64,000 bases of DNA from Marthasterias glacialis (Eukaryota; Echinodermata; Asteroidea; Forcipulatida; Asteriidae): contig OU452222.1 in the NCBI GenBank assembly GCA_911728455.2, positions 15,913,201 through 15,977,200 on the forward strand. The letters run 5' to 3'. Each line of letters opens with the position of its first letter. The first letter of the stretch is position 1. The notes under the pieces are model-generated. The model was not told where the DNA came from. It did not search any database and was given only the letters and a program-made list of their open reading frames with translations. Positions 60,201 through 63,016 of this stretch are shown piece by piece. Both the position numbers and the translations under genes were made by a program.

Positions 60201-63016
60201 TGATCATGCCCACTGTTGGTCGTTTCCACCGCCTCATGCAATATTAGAAACAGTCCTGGGGATGAGGCTTTCCCGTACAAAAAAATCCTTATTTTTGTTC
60301 TTATCATCTCCTGAACTACAACATGAATGTAAGAAAGGGAACACCACACTGTTGCCTTTTTGCTTTTACCAAGCATTCTCTTTTACATATTTGAAACGAA
60401 CATAGACATGCAGTAAGCCCCTTTTTCCTTCGTTATTTGTCTTTCTTCACAATTTACGCAAAAACTGACCTGGCTCAAAGTCGCTGTTGATCTCGCCGGC
60501 ATGAATCCCTTGTCCATCCAGGAACCCGTTGCTAAAATGTGGCTGGTTAAAACTGCCATCAAGTTGAAGAAGGCTTGTTGATAAATCTAATAATAATGTA
60601 ATAAAGCAATAATAATGAGTGTCATTGAAAATATTGACATCAAGTTCACTCACATTTTTTCCAAACTTGGGATAAAACTCGGCATGCATTGCTCTTCCAA
60701 TCCATAGTTCAAGGGACAGGGCTATGTACATGTACATGTACCCTATGGTGCCCACTAGACTCCCAGTGGTGCCCACTGGACTCCCAGTGGTGCCACTAGA
60801 CTCCCAGTGGTGCCCACTGGACTCCCAGTGGTGCCCACTGGACTCCCAGTGGTGCCCACTGGACTCCCAGTGGTGCCCACTGGAATCCCAGTGGTGCCCA
60901 CTGGACTCCCAGTGGTGCCCACTGGACTCCCAGTGGTGCCCACTGGACTCCCAGTTGTGCCCACTGGACTCCCACTGGTGCCTACTGGACTCCCAGTGGT
61001 GCCCAAGAAAATAACCTAAAACCACCAAGAATACCACAATTAATGACTGGCCTGAATGTTGATCTGAATGGGGGCTATGGCTGTACACTTACAGTACTAA
61101 ATACATCAAGTTTGGAAATAACCTAGGGATGGACTGTGGATTGAGGGGGAGGTGGGAGGGGTTAGATTGAAAGTGATGTCACAGATGATGTCATACACAC
61201 CTGCCATTGAGTCTAGCTGTAGTATACCCAATGAGGAGGTGCTCTGTGCACTCATAGTGGACATCTGGGACGACAACAAGCTCTCGTCTGGAGGAATGTC
61301 CCTGGCAAGCAAACAATCAAACAAAACAAAAATTACTTGACCAAACTGTGAACTTTTAAAAATACTGTTTGATACAGCATTGTATTGTTGCAAGAGTATT
61401 CCAGAGTGTCTGTCAGGATTTAGAAATAGGGAGTCCATATTTGATGTAAATTGAGAAAAGGGGATCAAAATTTCTCTGTTCCCTTTACTTTTGTTGTATT
61501 TTATTACAGACTTTTTTTATGTTGATGAATGATGGGGTCTAAATTCGAATGAGATAATGGAAAGAAGCTTGGATGCATTCATTGTTGGCTTACATACCTT
61601 GATTCATTCCAAGCTTTAAATTTCAAGTCAAATTCCAAAAACACATCATAAATAGTATAATCAACATTGGAATTAAAAAAAGAATCCAGTAAGTTTATAA
61701 AGTGTTCGGGCCTATAATGGTGTTAATTTATGGTGTCATGTATTTTGTGCACGCTCATTATGTGCTTATTTCACAATAACAATGTACAATGTACAATGTA
61801 TCAAATTAAACATTCCAGCTGTGCTTTTGAGTTCCTTTTCTCAAACATGGCAGTATTTCAAATGGAAATACTTCTCAGAGCGGTTGGTAGTAGTACCAGG
61901 TTTGTCAAAAGCAGCCTTTTATATTAAATATAAATTTCTTTTTTGGATCACAAACTCATATGTAAGATCTAAAACTCATGGACTTGTTACGTTTTCATTT
62001 TTGAGTTGACACCCTTTCAGGTAAATGAAGTCATGAAACTCACTGCCACGGAAGGAGTGACAGCTGTGTTACTCAACTTCGATAGAGGTGGGCTCCACTC
62101 CAAGTGGCTCAACTGCCAGCAAGGAAATTGGCCATTTAAGGCTCAGGAAATGACTACCGGCTGAGACAATAATACCGCCTACTGCAACACGTGATGGCCA
62201 CGTTGTTCGATAACAAGATCAGGCAAGGTTTGTAAAAACACAGTAATAAACCACCATCCCTAAGCCTCCACCCAACCTAACCACGCCAAGTCACCAATAA
62301 TGCCTCAGATACTGGATTTAAGCCCAGTTCATACTTCAGGCGAATTGGGAATGAGAAGCGAATTTCTTGCATCACAATTGCAAAACAACGCACGATGAAT
62401 TGTTGGGTCGCCAAAATTGGCTTCGCATTCGCTTTCACATGAAGTATGAACCGTGCTCATGTGTGTTTACTGTCCAAATGCGCAGTACACGCACATGTAC
62501 CACTCTCTAAAAAATATTACATTTCAAAAGAAAAGTAAGACAACAAATAAATCCTGATTTATACAAAGTAAATGTATATCTAGCAATTCATTATTTTAGA
62601 AAGAATGGAAGACAGGTTTTGAGACTTTGACTATTTTAATTACAGACACACTATTAATTCCTTCTTTCATACTCTTTATAATGATCCTTAACCAGTTGCC
62701 AAAAATCATCCATTTTGTCCTGTCCAGCTTTACGGGATTATTTGTCGGAATTGGTGGAATCATTTTTGCCGAAAACAGTTGATGGATTAAGAAGGGTTTG
62801 CGGCAGTGGGACTTTGTATAAAATATCAGTGTAAGTAAGGTCTTACTTTCTGAGTTTGCGTCCTGTTGAGACATACATGGGGTCACCCACAGAACCGAGA
62901 GACGACCTCAGCGTGTCATCAAAGGTCATCCTGTGACCTGCCTGTGCCTCTATCGTCACATCATTACTTAAACTGTAGCGGTCTGCATAGGCGTCACTCT
63001 GTCTTATTGGATCCAT
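24018..63016 (-). CDS. CEP192: CEP192 orthologue (centrosomal SPD-2 family scaffold), 31 coding exons, complete
   Basis: CEP192/SPD-2 is the pericentriolar scaffold that builds mitotic pericentriolar material: it recruits and activates Aurora A and PLK1, and helps bring PLK4 and gamma-tubulin complexes to centrioles (family knowledge). I joined 31 exons on phase and GT-AG sites; their lengths sum to 8,499 nt, an exact multiple of three, giving 2,832 residues against about 2,540 in human. Recognisable vertebrate CEP192 blocks, in order: an acidic EKENQF segment followed by SLGAFMRTRTEALGSL (about 480-550); PNFGTGHIKTPEGKDPVAL (559-577); a SAIAAAIA...LAAMVLALSNK helix (780-808); then PapD/ASH-type domains from about 1616 to the end, with SGYGG (exon 20), GDEISRQQYRR (exon 21), VNDLPWR (exon 23), KVQIRED (exon 26), YRATYSAFRF (exon 27) and FIPRDEGMYSQYWDLE (exon 28). 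Residues 619-1616 are Ser/Thr-rich and probably disordered. Odd points: the 2,991-nt exon 11 and introns packed with transposons. Identity is secure; individual splice sites are predictions. Confidence 0.95.
24460..25197 (+). mobile_element. tRNA-headed SINE in a 350-bp tandem duplication (intron 30)
   Basis: Unit 1 (24494-24842) and unit 2 (24843-25197) each hold GATGTGGGTTCGAATCCC (B-box), GAGCAAGACACTTAACT, TGTTCTTAGCTGTG and CCATGTCTTGTTTCTGCGCA, then the same unique intron tail (AAGTAAGAC...GCTTATATTTG). The head of the SINE (CAGACTCAAGTTCTGG) is present only before unit 1. The GAGCAAGACACTTAA word resembles the conserved core of V-type SINEs. Confidence 0.85.
25451..25616 (-). CDS. CEP192: CEP192 coding exon 30 (residues 2714-2769)
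   Basis: Reads SPADGKKEPAASRSPDSTSV, then DDHLIFRQTKVGSAAMLKVQ and LQNSSTQMHT, matching vertebrate VYRFRPTSVGESRTLKVNLRNNS. Acceptor CTCATCAG, donor GTAAGT; phase 2 in, 0 out. Confidence 0.93.
25970..26108. mobile_element. GTGGATTTCAC palindromic MITE, copy 2 (intron 29)
   Basis: ATGGATTTCACAAAACTAGT at the left, TTTGTGAAATCCACACC at the right, interior repeats of GGACTAGT. Confidence 0.9.
26109..29277. other. Interior of intron 29, mostly unassigned
   Basis: No exon of CEP192 is needed here (phase 2 joins exon 29 to exon 30 directly). The 26700-27180 block has higher GC and no repeat match, ending in a G12 tract at about 27165-27176. The rest is AT-rich with short unconnected frames. Confidence 0.45.
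29278..29672. mobile_element. TAGACCTTATGCA element, long copy with 32-bp internal inverted repeat
   Basis: ATAGACCTTATGCATTCGCC at the left, CGCATAAGGTATATT at the right. Internally 29318-29349 and 29535-29566 are inverted copies matching at 31 of 32 bases (core GCGCCGAAGGC). Non-coding; lies in intron 29 near exon 29. Confidence 0.85.
29821..30059 (-). CDS. CEP192: CEP192 coding exon 29 (residues 2635-2714)
   Basis: Reads SNGKSALAKGPHKTRIELVG, then a basic linker (HHHKAKKKNRRQH) and an acidic end NSSEGDM. TRIELVGRGCKGEV matches vertebrate LRFQLSGQSIEAE. Acceptor TGTTCACAG, donor GTGAGT; phase 0 in, 2 out. The next intron is the largest (4.2 kb). Confidence 0.9.
30533..30726. mobile_element. 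TATAGACCTTTATCATG MITE, degenerate copy (intron 28)
   Basis: Interior CCCAAACTGAGGCCGAATGGG...AATAGTCTGGTCCCTT matches the 2.6-kb copy; ends are GTCTATTAACCTTTATTGCA and CCAAAGGTCTATT. It stops 17 nt short of the donor of exon 28. Confidence 0.75.
30743..30802 (-). CDS. CEP192: CEP192 coding exon 28 (residues 2615-2634)
   Basis: A 60-nt exon encoding VNLEFIPRDEGMYSQYWDLE, the counterpart of vertebrate VSITFLPRGRGDYAQFWDVE, the closing strand of an ASH domain. Acceptor TTTTTTTAG, donor GTACGT; phase 0 both sides, so skipping it would keep frame. Confidence 0.94.
31022..31191 (-). CDS. CEP192: CEP192 coding exon 27 (residues 2558-2614)
   Basis: Contains FQNNTSEPRKWCLSSFAPTY and GEIYRATYSAFRFTRQYG, matching vertebrate WHLSSLAPPYVKG and VFRATYAAFRCSPISG. 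Acceptor GTACCCAG, donor GTAGGT; phase 1 in, 0 out. Confidence 0.95.
31742..31940 (-). CDS. CEP192: CEP192 coding exon 26 (residues 2492-2558)
   Basis: Begins EVKVQIREDFG (vertebrate VKVQIREDL), then a Ser/Pro-rich linker and SKAIHFPTTVVGNTS (vertebrate NKSITFPTTEPGETSE). Acceptor TTTGTAAAG, donor GTATGA; phase 0 in, 1 out. Confidence 0.94.
32154..32325 (-). CDS. CEP192: CEP192 coding exon 25 (residues 2434-2491)
   Basis: Begins FETMHTPDCLIVTPAAGVVE and ends LPWSGAILVVCDDQKQ, matching vertebrate HCLTVTPQHGCVAPES and FPWSGLIYIHCDDGQKK. Acceptor ACTTTTCAG, donor GTAAAT; phase 2 in, 0 out. Confidence 0.94.
33147..33776. mobile_element. TTAA/CCAGTTG piggyBac-like element, near full length (intron 24)
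   Basis: Begins TTAACCAGTTGAAATCAGAT and includes AATGTTTCCCCTGCCTGGAA, GACCTTTGTCCTTTTGTTCC and CTTGGCTTTGTCAAGTCAGG; the right end degenerates at CCCGGCGGCAA. About 630 bp, non-coding, ends about 18 nt from the exon 24 splice donor. Confidence 0.8.
33795..34052 (-). CDS. CEP192: CEP192 coding exon 24 (residues 2348-2434)
   Basis: A Pro/Ser-rich linker (TPPVKGTPAPRQTASAQLSP) leads into DSWSVQPYQMVITAPGAGVG and IRVANHSPRKLR, matching vertebrate EPWTVLPEHLILVAPSP and QIVNNSVRLLRFEL. Acceptor CCCTCCTCAG, donor GTTAGT; phase 2 in and out. A piggyBac-like element ends within about 20 nt of the donor. Confidence 0.92.
34293..34518. mobile_element. piggyBac-like element, 3' part (intron 23)
   Basis: Contains GTAACGGCCGATGTTTCG and ends CGGCAGCAACTGGTTAA; same family as 33147-33776. 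Confidence 0.8.
34646..34853 (-). CDS. CEP192: CEP192 coding exon 23 (residues 2279-2348)
   Basis: Begins VNDLPWRSGDLNLFYCSVSR, matching vertebrate VYDLPQRPNDVQLFYGSM, then a Ser-rich linker ending SSVQSN. Acceptor TATCAACAG, donor GTGAGA; phase 1 in, 2 out. Confidence 0.92.
35380..37125. repeat. Dispersed CACTTTGTGAAAAC palindromic words around exon 22
   Basis: Variants of TCACTTTGTGAA or its complement occur near 35391, 35456, 35488, 36377, 36603, 36689, 36952 and again at 37490, on both sides of exon 22. Spacing is irregular. It may be a decayed tandem element; no unit could be defined. Confidence 0.5.
36197..36303 (-). CDS. CEP192: CEP192 coding exon 22 (residues 2243-2279)
   Basis: Encodes ALRHSDSEEVSLSTHNPLCD then VTFDRPFTGEAKVNE, aligned with the vertebrate HSVLQNINFVEAFQDELLVTEV stretch. 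Acceptor TTCAAACAG, donor GTAACA. An internal GTAAGT (after HSDSEE) is an alternative donor, but only the chosen one keeps phase 1 with exon 23. Confidence 0.85.
37126..37405. repeat. Direct tandem duplication, ~140-bp unit, 2 copies (intron 21)
   Basis: Both copies read TCATGAACT, ATTATTAATTGAA, CCACTTAATGCCA, TTTTTCAAGGACACA and CACAATATCT in order (37126-37266 and 37267-37405). Confidence 0.88.
37947..38135. mobile_element. GGGCCCAATTTCAT / GCTTAAGCA MITE copy (intron 21)
   Basis: Left arm AGAGCTGCTTAAGCAGAAAA, right arm TTGTGCTTAAGCAGCTATGT with GAAATTGAGCCC; interior ACCAGTCACTGAT and GGTATTTTGGCTGGTAA as in the 54.7-kb copy. Confidence 0.85.
38319..38457. mobile_element. TTAA-flanked 139-bp MITE, 14 nt from exon 21 donor
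   Basis: TTAACTCTTTCACTACGG at the left and CCGTAGTGAAAGAGTTAA at the right are perfect 18-base complements including TTAA target copies, as in piggyBac-type MITEs. Interior GAGCCGCTGTCAGCGGCTC is itself a hairpin. Confidence 0.9.
38472..38679 (-). CDS. CEP192: CEP192 coding exon 21 (residues 2174-2243)
   Basis: Ends LFYGDEISRQQYRR, essentially identical to vertebrate LFGGDEISRQQYRRA, preceded by EFILPEKHRKTLTVTLHT. Acceptor GTCTCATAG, donor GTGAGA; phase 1 in, 2 out. A TTAA-flanked MITE begins only 14 nt past the donor. Confidence 0.95.
38751..38873. mobile_element. GCCGTATCCAAATTGGC MITE, best copy (intron 20)
   Basis: Left GGCCGTATCCAAATTGGCTC then TGGCTAGGGCTACGGC; right AGCCATAGCCAGAGCCGCCA then ATTCAGACATGGCCTT: inverted ends of about 40 bp. 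Copies at 11447 and 15903. Confidence 0.88.
39750..39933 (-). CDS. CEP192: CEP192 coding exon 20 (residues 2113-2174)
   Basis: Begins VPLSGYGGVSKLILEDVHEA and contains TVSNVGRRSAFVKAIGFQ; vertebrate CEP192 has PLSGYGGTSNLILEGV and RNTGSRAAFVKAVGF here. One of the best-conserved exons. Acceptor TTCATTCAG, donor GTAGAC; phase 0 in, 1 out. Confidence 0.95.
40567..40596. repeat. Perfect short hairpin (11-bp stem, 6-nt loop)
   Basis: AGTAGACTGTT, loop ACAGGC, AACAGTCTACT. In intron 19. No family relative noticed. Confidence 0.8.
40750..40917 (-). CDS. CEP192: CEP192 coding exon 19 (residues 2057-2112)
   Basis: Begins LLNTFGSGEWSTDNNQYVTL; KPQEDMLVHILFSPT corresponds to vertebrate HPKEDIFISVLFAPTR, the ASH F-P signature. 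Ends NSKFKYT. Acceptor CTGTCCTCAG, donor GTAAGC; 168 nt, phase 0 both sides. Confidence 0.93.
41037..41085. mobile_element. CAGGCCTG MITE family, end fragment
   Basis: TTAGGTCTAATACTTCATGG followed by AGGCAGCAGAGGCAACAAG matches the family's terminal region; the remainder is missing. Confidence 0.6.
41139..41259. mobile_element. MITE with GGAATGGGAGGAA ends (intron 18)
   Basis: GGAATGGGAGGAACATTATG at the left, CGATAATATTCCTCCCATTC at the right; 120 bp, single copy seen. Confidence 0.75.
41758..41845 (-). CDS. CEP192: CEP192 coding exon 18 (residues 2027-2056)
   Basis: Encodes QQKLTIRSCTKEDELKLRLY then ISGAKAEFQ, matching vertebrate LQKLALRNNSASTTQHLRLLIRG by position. Acceptor CATTGACAG, donor GTAGAG; 88 nt, phase 2 in, 0 out. 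Confidence 0.9.
42609..42761 (-). CDS. CEP192: CEP192 coding exon 17 (residues 1976-2027)
   Basis: Reads GQLTMCARPDGPSYEVMLCG, then LVNRHFISWGGVPIGRAL, matching vertebrate LSNKQFLAWGGVPLGRTQ at the start of the next beta domain. Acceptor TTTTCAAG, donor GTAAGT; phase 2 in and out. Confidence 0.92.
42825..43230. mobile_element. piggyBac-like element, 5' part (intron 16)
   Basis: TTAACCAGTTGACAAGAAAA, then CCTGCCTGGAAACGGA, CGTTTCGTTTCACCCACACA and GACCTTTGTCCTTTTGTTCC match 33147-33500. Lacks the 3' half. Confidence 0.8.
43360..43574 (-). CDS. CEP192: CEP192 coding exon 16 (residues 1905-1976)
   Basis: Reads KEITFKSCRGEHTGRMLPLK, NTGNIHLDTEL and PGQEVNVLVKYTPKEVP: a full ASH-type module (LPLKNTGN...PGEE..V.FTPK is the vertebrate pattern). 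Acceptor ACATCACAG, donor GTGAGT followed by a T-run; phase 0 in, 2 out. Confidence 0.93.
43690..43858 (-). mobile_element. SINE family B, 3' fragment (intron 15)
   Basis: Carries the same body words as 57110-57455: GGAAGTCGCCAGACACACAG, GGGCCGTTGCCACCTACTCC and GAAACAGGGTAACCCCCTTT; tRNA head absent. Confidence 0.85.
44450..44714. mobile_element. piggyBac-like element, 3' part (intron 15)
   Basis: TTTGACATTTTCTCGATAGA, CTTGGCCTTGTCAAGTCAAG and AGCAGCAACTGGTTCA (terminal TTAA mutated to TTCA). Confidence 0.8.
44797..45111 (-). CDS. CEP192: CEP192 coding exon 15 (residues 1800-1904)
   Basis: Begins NSSAWHSFYLHTGD, then VTLEGQNDTVTLWVHFRATQ and ends GLAKLNIPRALT, matching vertebrate GIARIHAPRDLQ. 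Completes one ASH-like domain and links to the next. Acceptor ATAACGCAG, donor GTAAAT; 315 nt, phase 0 both sides. Confidence 0.92.
45317..45412. mobile_element. GTGGATTTCAC palindromic MITE, copy 3 (intron 14)
   Basis: GGTGGATTTCACAAATGACT at the left, GCTTTGTGAAATTCACCCC at the right; 96 bp with internal GACTAGTCC units. Directly followed by another MITE. Confidence 0.92.
45413..45592. mobile_element. GGGCCCAATTTCAT MITE copy (intron 14)
   Basis: AGGGCCCAATTTCATAGAGC at the left, GCTCTATGAAATTGGGG at the right, interior GGTATTTTGGCG and GCAGGAAACCAGTTGC. Confidence 0.88.
45608..45740. mobile_element. Related MITE (CAATTTCACATAGAGCTAAG ends, intron 14)
   Basis: CAATTTCACATAGAGCTAAG with ATTGATGATAAGA on the left; TCAGATGAATCTTACAGC with TTTGTGAAAT on the right are inverted. 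Third MITE in a row at this spot. Confidence 0.7.
45788..46270 (-). pseudogene. hAT transposase C-terminal fragment (hAT dimerisation region)
   Basis: A 160-residue open frame whose end, VIPHAGCERVFSTVRQ, is the signature of the hAT C-terminal dimerisation region (CERVFS), preceded by a helical MWHEIGKITSSL segment. It lacks the DDE catalytic core and a BED finger, and its stop lies in the left terminal repeat. About a quarter of a normal transposase; inactive by itself. Confidence 0.85.
45792..47095 (-). mobile_element. hAT DNA transposon, deletion derivative (intron 14)
   Basis: Terminal inverted repeats CAGAGATGCCAAC (45792-45804) and GTTGGCATCTCTG (47083-47095), flanked on both sides by the direct repeat AATTAA (45786-45791 and 47096-47101). 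Carries the C-terminal part of a hAT transposase (next entry) and, near 46516, an ATG followed by a broken N-terminal-like stretch. Element is 1,304 bp; autonomous hATs are usually 2.5-4 kb, so the middle is missing. Confidence 0.92.
47124..47200. mobile_element. GGGCCCAATTTCAT MITE, right-end fragment
   Basis: GAGCAATACTTTCTGCTGAA and ATGAAATTGGGCCC match the family's terminal part; directly beside the hAT element. Confidence 0.65.
47290..47600. pseudogene. Diverged copy of an exon 11 segment in intron 14, split by a MITE
   Basis: TCATGGTTTTCTG, TTACTTGGCTTATGAATGTT and CCGTGGTAGTGG (47322-47376), then after a MITE TCTCCTTGACAAGC (47569-47582), line up in order with 51185-51254 of exon 11, roughly 80% identical over some 70-110 bases. 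Either a duplicated exon fragment or two copies of an old repeat, one exonised. Confidence 0.65.
47373..47567 (-). mobile_element. CAGGCCTG MITE copy inserted in the exon 11-like segment
   Basis: Runs from GTCCAGGAATGATTGCTTCG to GAAGTATCAGGCCTGATG, with GCAAGGGCATCAAGGC and CACCAAGGCAATGACC as in the other copies. Reading from the right its end CAGGCCTGATACTTCACGG is the best-preserved terminus of the family. Confidence 0.82.
47641..47766 (-). CDS. CEP192: CEP192 coding exon 14 (residues 1758-1799)
   Basis: Encodes VKGAQNGTLDLGVLSYGKER then VNKGSSVVPLRLLIKV, matching vertebrate LDFGDLTYGGWKALPLKLIN at the start of an ASH domain. Acceptor ATTCTCAAG, donor GTAAAG; 126 nt, phase 0 both sides. 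The sequence just past the donor resembles part of exon 11 (see findings). Confidence 0.92.
47935..48030 (-). mobile_element. SINE family D tail fragment with perfect 16-bp hairpin
   Basis: TTTTACCCATACACCGATGA matches the tails at 6.7 and 63.9 kb. Within it 47976-48012 is TACTTTCCCGAGTCCT, loop TTCAC, and the exact complement. Confidence 0.75.
48415..48486. repeat. (TAAA)n-rich microsatellite
   Basis: Imperfect TAAA/TAAC units for about 70 bp, next to an ATT run at 48325-48345. Confidence 0.85.
48496..48620 (+). mobile_element. Repeat family R1, end fragment (intron 13)
   Basis: AAAGTGCACTTTCCAATAAA, GTCAATTAGTTTTCATGCAC and ATCAGGGGCCTTTAA match the right 125 bp of 3906-4466. Confidence 0.85.
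48793..49017 (-). CDS. CEP192: CEP192 coding exon 13 (residues 1683-1757)
   Basis: Begins LPPDSLSSFLVKRRTIISPH; HHTEEVKIVFVPHQPGIY is the last half of the first ASH-like domain and corresponds to vertebrate HATEEIKVLFIPSSPGVF. Acceptor GAGTTTAG, donor GTGAGT; 225 nt, phase 0 both sides. Confidence 0.93.
49597..49796 (-). CDS. CEP192: CEP192 coding exon 12 (residues 1616-1682), start of ASH/PapD region
   Basis: Reads ANPNIGPPQPMRV, then VCCLGIAKQALLPLQNPGPR and VTSVSVNGEE, matching the vertebrate CCVGIASQTLLSVLNPTDRW block that opens the C-terminal beta-domain array. Acceptor is an A-rich AAAAAG preceded by a long C/T tract; donor GTGAGT. Phase 1 in, 0 out. Confidence 0.92.
50105..53095 (-). 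CDS. CEP192: CEP192 coding exon 11, 2,991 nt (residues 619-1616)
   Basis: One exon carries over a third of the protein. Near its start is SAIAAAIASAS followed by LAAMVLALSNKHRK (780-808), the conserved helix also seen in vertebrate CEP192. The rest is Ser/Thr/Pro/Lys-rich with many SP/TP and RS-like stretches (SPRNSPKDNRN, SKPRSPGRGASVSPREGR), so is probably disordered and heavily phosphorylated; the last 250 residues are Ser/Thr/Gln/Pro-rich. Acceptor TACTTTGCAG, donor GTAAGT; phase 1 in and out. The open frame continues without a stop 382 nt upstream of the acceptor, to 53477, so intron retention here would not be stopped at once. A segment at about 51.15-51.28 kb has a diverged relative in intron 14. 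Confidence 0.93.
53252..54059. mobile_element. 808-bp element with perfect 22-bp inverted ends (intron 10)
   Basis: TGCAATAGACCGATTGCGCG plus AC at the left (53252-53273) is exactly complemented at 54038-54059; just inside, GTCATGTGACCAC and GGTCACGTGACC are also inverted. No transposase-like frame. Lies 157 bp upstream of the exon 11 acceptor. Confidence 0.9.
54337..54517 (-). CDS. CEP192: CEP192 coding exon 10 (residues 559-619)
   Basis: Begins PNFGTGHIKTPEGKDPVALM, matching the vertebrate FGYFIRSPEKREPIAL block, and continues into a charged helix (AEEEERERVQGI). Acceptor TTTTAAAG after a strong C/T tract, donor GTAAGA; phase 0 in, 1 out. Confidence 0.9.
54657..54854. mobile_element. GGGCCCAATTTCAT / GCTTAAGCA MITE, best copy (intron 9)
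   Basis: GGGCCTAATTTCACAGAGCT then GCTTAAGCAC at the left; CTGCTTAAGCAGCTCTATGA then AATTGGGCCC at the right; interior CTGGTATCCTGCTAA. About 200 bp. Confidence 0.92.
55076..55273 (-). CDS. CEP192: CEP192 coding exon 9 (residues 493-558)
   Basis: Contains SINNVSAWTLP and then DSFDRVSLGAFMRTRTEALG, aligning with the vertebrate SLGEFFAQRSEALG block downstream of the Aurora A-binding helix. Acceptor TTGGACAG, donor GTAGGT; 198 nt, phase 0 both sides. One of the clearest N-terminal identifiers. Confidence 0.92.
55588..55716. mobile_element. piggyBac-like element, 3' end (intron 8)
   Basis: AGTCAAAGTTTCTCTGTGCC, GTACTCTCAAAGAAAAATGA and GGCGGCAACTGGTTAA (TTAA 55713-55716). Confidence 0.82.
55945..56009 (-). 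CDS. CEP192: CEP192 coding exon 8 (residues 471-492), acidic helix
   Basis: Encodes DDAAALLAEDQDAFEKENQF plus RQ. It matches the vertebrate segment with EEEFNKEHQF, which lies in the N-terminal region implicated in Aurora A binding (family knowledge). Acceptor TTCTTACAG, donor GTAAGA; 65 nt, phase 1 in, 0 out. Confidence 0.88.
56484..56641. mobile_element. AATGGGAGACTTTT MITE (intron 7)
   Basis: AATGGGAGACTTTTGAGACG at the left, CCGTTGAAAAGTCTCCCATT at the right; interior GCGCACATGCTCAGTACTGC and GAGCATGCGTACTACTGG also inverted. Relative at 22205. It lies 46 bp from exon 7. Confidence 0.88.
56687..56870 (-). CDS. CEP192: CEP192 coding exon 7 (residues 410-471)
   Basis: Begins LENGDINTERDILQIQEMMR, a likely short helix, then IFNPFDN (an NPF tripeptide, as bound by EH domains; significance unknown) and an Asp-rich end DVDFDGDFLDQ. 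The acceptor is an atypical GAAATAG, the weakest in the gene, but phase fits; donor GTAAGA. Confidence 0.78.
57110..57455 (-). mobile_element. SINE family B, full length, tRNA(Ser/Leu)-like head (intron 6)
   Basis: On the minus strand: GTGGCCGAGTGGTTAGTGCG (A box), GGTTCGAGTCCCGG (B box), CTTGAGCAAGGCACTTAACC (V-type SINE core), then a body ending in GTCTGGCGACTTCCATTAAA and A-rich tail. 345 bp. The head looks tRNA-like but the long variable arm and missing 3' acceptor strand rule out a functional tRNA. Confidence 0.9.
57455..57600 (-). mobile_element. CAGGCCTG MITE copy next to SINE B (intron 6)
   Basis: GTAAGGGCAAGGGCACCTCT, GGGCACCGCTGGCAATGACC and TATTAGGCCTGACAC; the inner boundary joins the SINE head. 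Confidence 0.75.
57625..57960 (-). mobile_element. SINE family C, tRNA-headed (intron 6)
   Basis: Minus strand GGATAGCTCAGTTGGTAGAT (A box) and GGTCGCAAGTTCAAATCC (B box), with flanking CCAACATAGGGCTG and ACCCAGTCAGTTTCTTGTG. Copies at 63060 and 63395. A functional tRNA would need an acceptor stem that is not present. Confidence 0.85.
58161..58511 (-). CDS. CEP192: CEP192 coding exon 6 (residues 293-409)
   Basis: Begins GSILNDPHQTPTPEMSRLAP, contains FHFEEGAFGSSQ and a run of glutamates (GNGEEEEEEGD), ends GWQETQDE. Acceptor TTATTGCAG, donor GTAAAG; 351 nt, phase 0 both sides. Strongly acidic. Confidence 0.87.
58748..59152 (-). CDS. CEP192: CEP192 coding exon 5 (residues 158-292)
   Basis: Begins ENARRQLYPPAPVDRESLHA, then a Gly/Ser/Asp-rich acidic tract (GGESSDSSDDTHH) and a five-Gly run, and ends SGYSDQERNIE. 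Acceptor CCGTGTAG, donor GTATTC (weak); 405 nt, phase 0 both sides. Low complexity; no folded domain expected. Confidence 0.82.
58960..58981 (-). other. CEP192: Internal exon 5 methionine (residue ~216), rejected as start
   Basis: The first ATG in the exon 5 frame reads MSLRQSAEG. Exon 5 is open upstream to a fitting acceptor at 59152 and links in phase with exons 1-4, so the annotated start at 63016 is preferred. Confidence 0.6.
59275..59365. mobile_element. TATAGACCTTTATCATG MITE, interior fragment (intron 4)
   Basis: CCATTCAAACCACACTGAGG...TGGCAAAAGAGACTGGTCC corresponds to the core of the 2.6-kb copy. Confidence 0.6.
59777..59859 (-). CDS. CEP192: CEP192 coding exon 4 (residues 130-157)
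   Basis: Reads GERGNATGGDSMGTSEIDTE and ends ELDAVRR. The acidic DTEDELD run is the sort of patch that in other CEP192 proteins contacts the PLK4 cryptic polo box, but I cannot show that here. Acceptor AATGACAG, donor GTAAGC; phase 1 in, 0 out. Confidence 0.8.
60470..60586 (-). CDS. CEP192: CEP192 coding exon 3 (residues 91-130)
   Basis: Reads DLSTSLLQLDGSFNQPH and ends INSDFEPG. Acceptor TTATTAG, donor GTCAGT; phase 1 in and out. The intron on its upstream side (60587-61200) holds the 21-bp minisatellite, which happens to stay open in frame with this exon back to about 61088. Confidence 0.8.
60748..61004. repeat. 21-bp minisatellite, 12 copies (intron 2)
   Basis: Unit is CAGTGGTGCCCACTGG followed by ACTCC; one copy has a 1-bp deletion and three have single substitutions. 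Because 21 is a multiple of 3 it yields long frames with 7-residue periods (SPVGTTG, HHWESSG on minus; LPVVPTG, DSQWCPL on plus). It is preceded by (TGTACA)n at 60724-60741. Intronic by the exon 2-3 phase match. Confidence 0.95.
61201..61301 (-). CDS. CEP192: CEP192 coding exon 2 (residues 57-91)
   Basis: Reads DIPPDESLLSSQMSTM then a Ser/Thr-rich stretch ending LQLDSMA. Acceptor TTGCCAG, donor GTGTGT; phases 2 in and 1 out agree with both neighbours. I see no named domain. Intron 1 upstream is about 1.5 kb. Confidence 0.8.
61302..62321. other. Intron 1 sequence, mostly unassigned
   Basis: AT-rich to about 62000, then a more balanced block (62040-62240) I could not relate to anything else here. 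Confidence 0.4.
62322..62460. mobile_element. MITE with GTTCATACTTCA ends (intron 1)
   Basis: GCCCAGTTCATACTTCAGGC at the left, ACATGAAGTATGAACCGTGC at the right; about 135 bp; CGAATTxGG and GCGAA words inverted inside. Confidence 0.85.
62847..63016 (-). CDS. CEP192: CEP192 coding exon 1 (residues 1-57)
   Basis: Begins MDPIRQSDAY; the start is fixed by an in-frame TAA two codons upstream. It contains MTFDDTLRSS, which resembles the short acidic FQDDDSISR motif near the vertebrate CEP192 N-terminus. Donor GTAAGA; leaves phase 2 (AA), completed by G from exon 2 to make Lys. Confidence 0.88.

Noticed and set aside
60724..61019. Pro/Val/Gly- and Trp/His/Ser-rich repeat proteins
   Set aside because: Products of the intronic 21-bp minisatellite; both strands and several frames are open at once.
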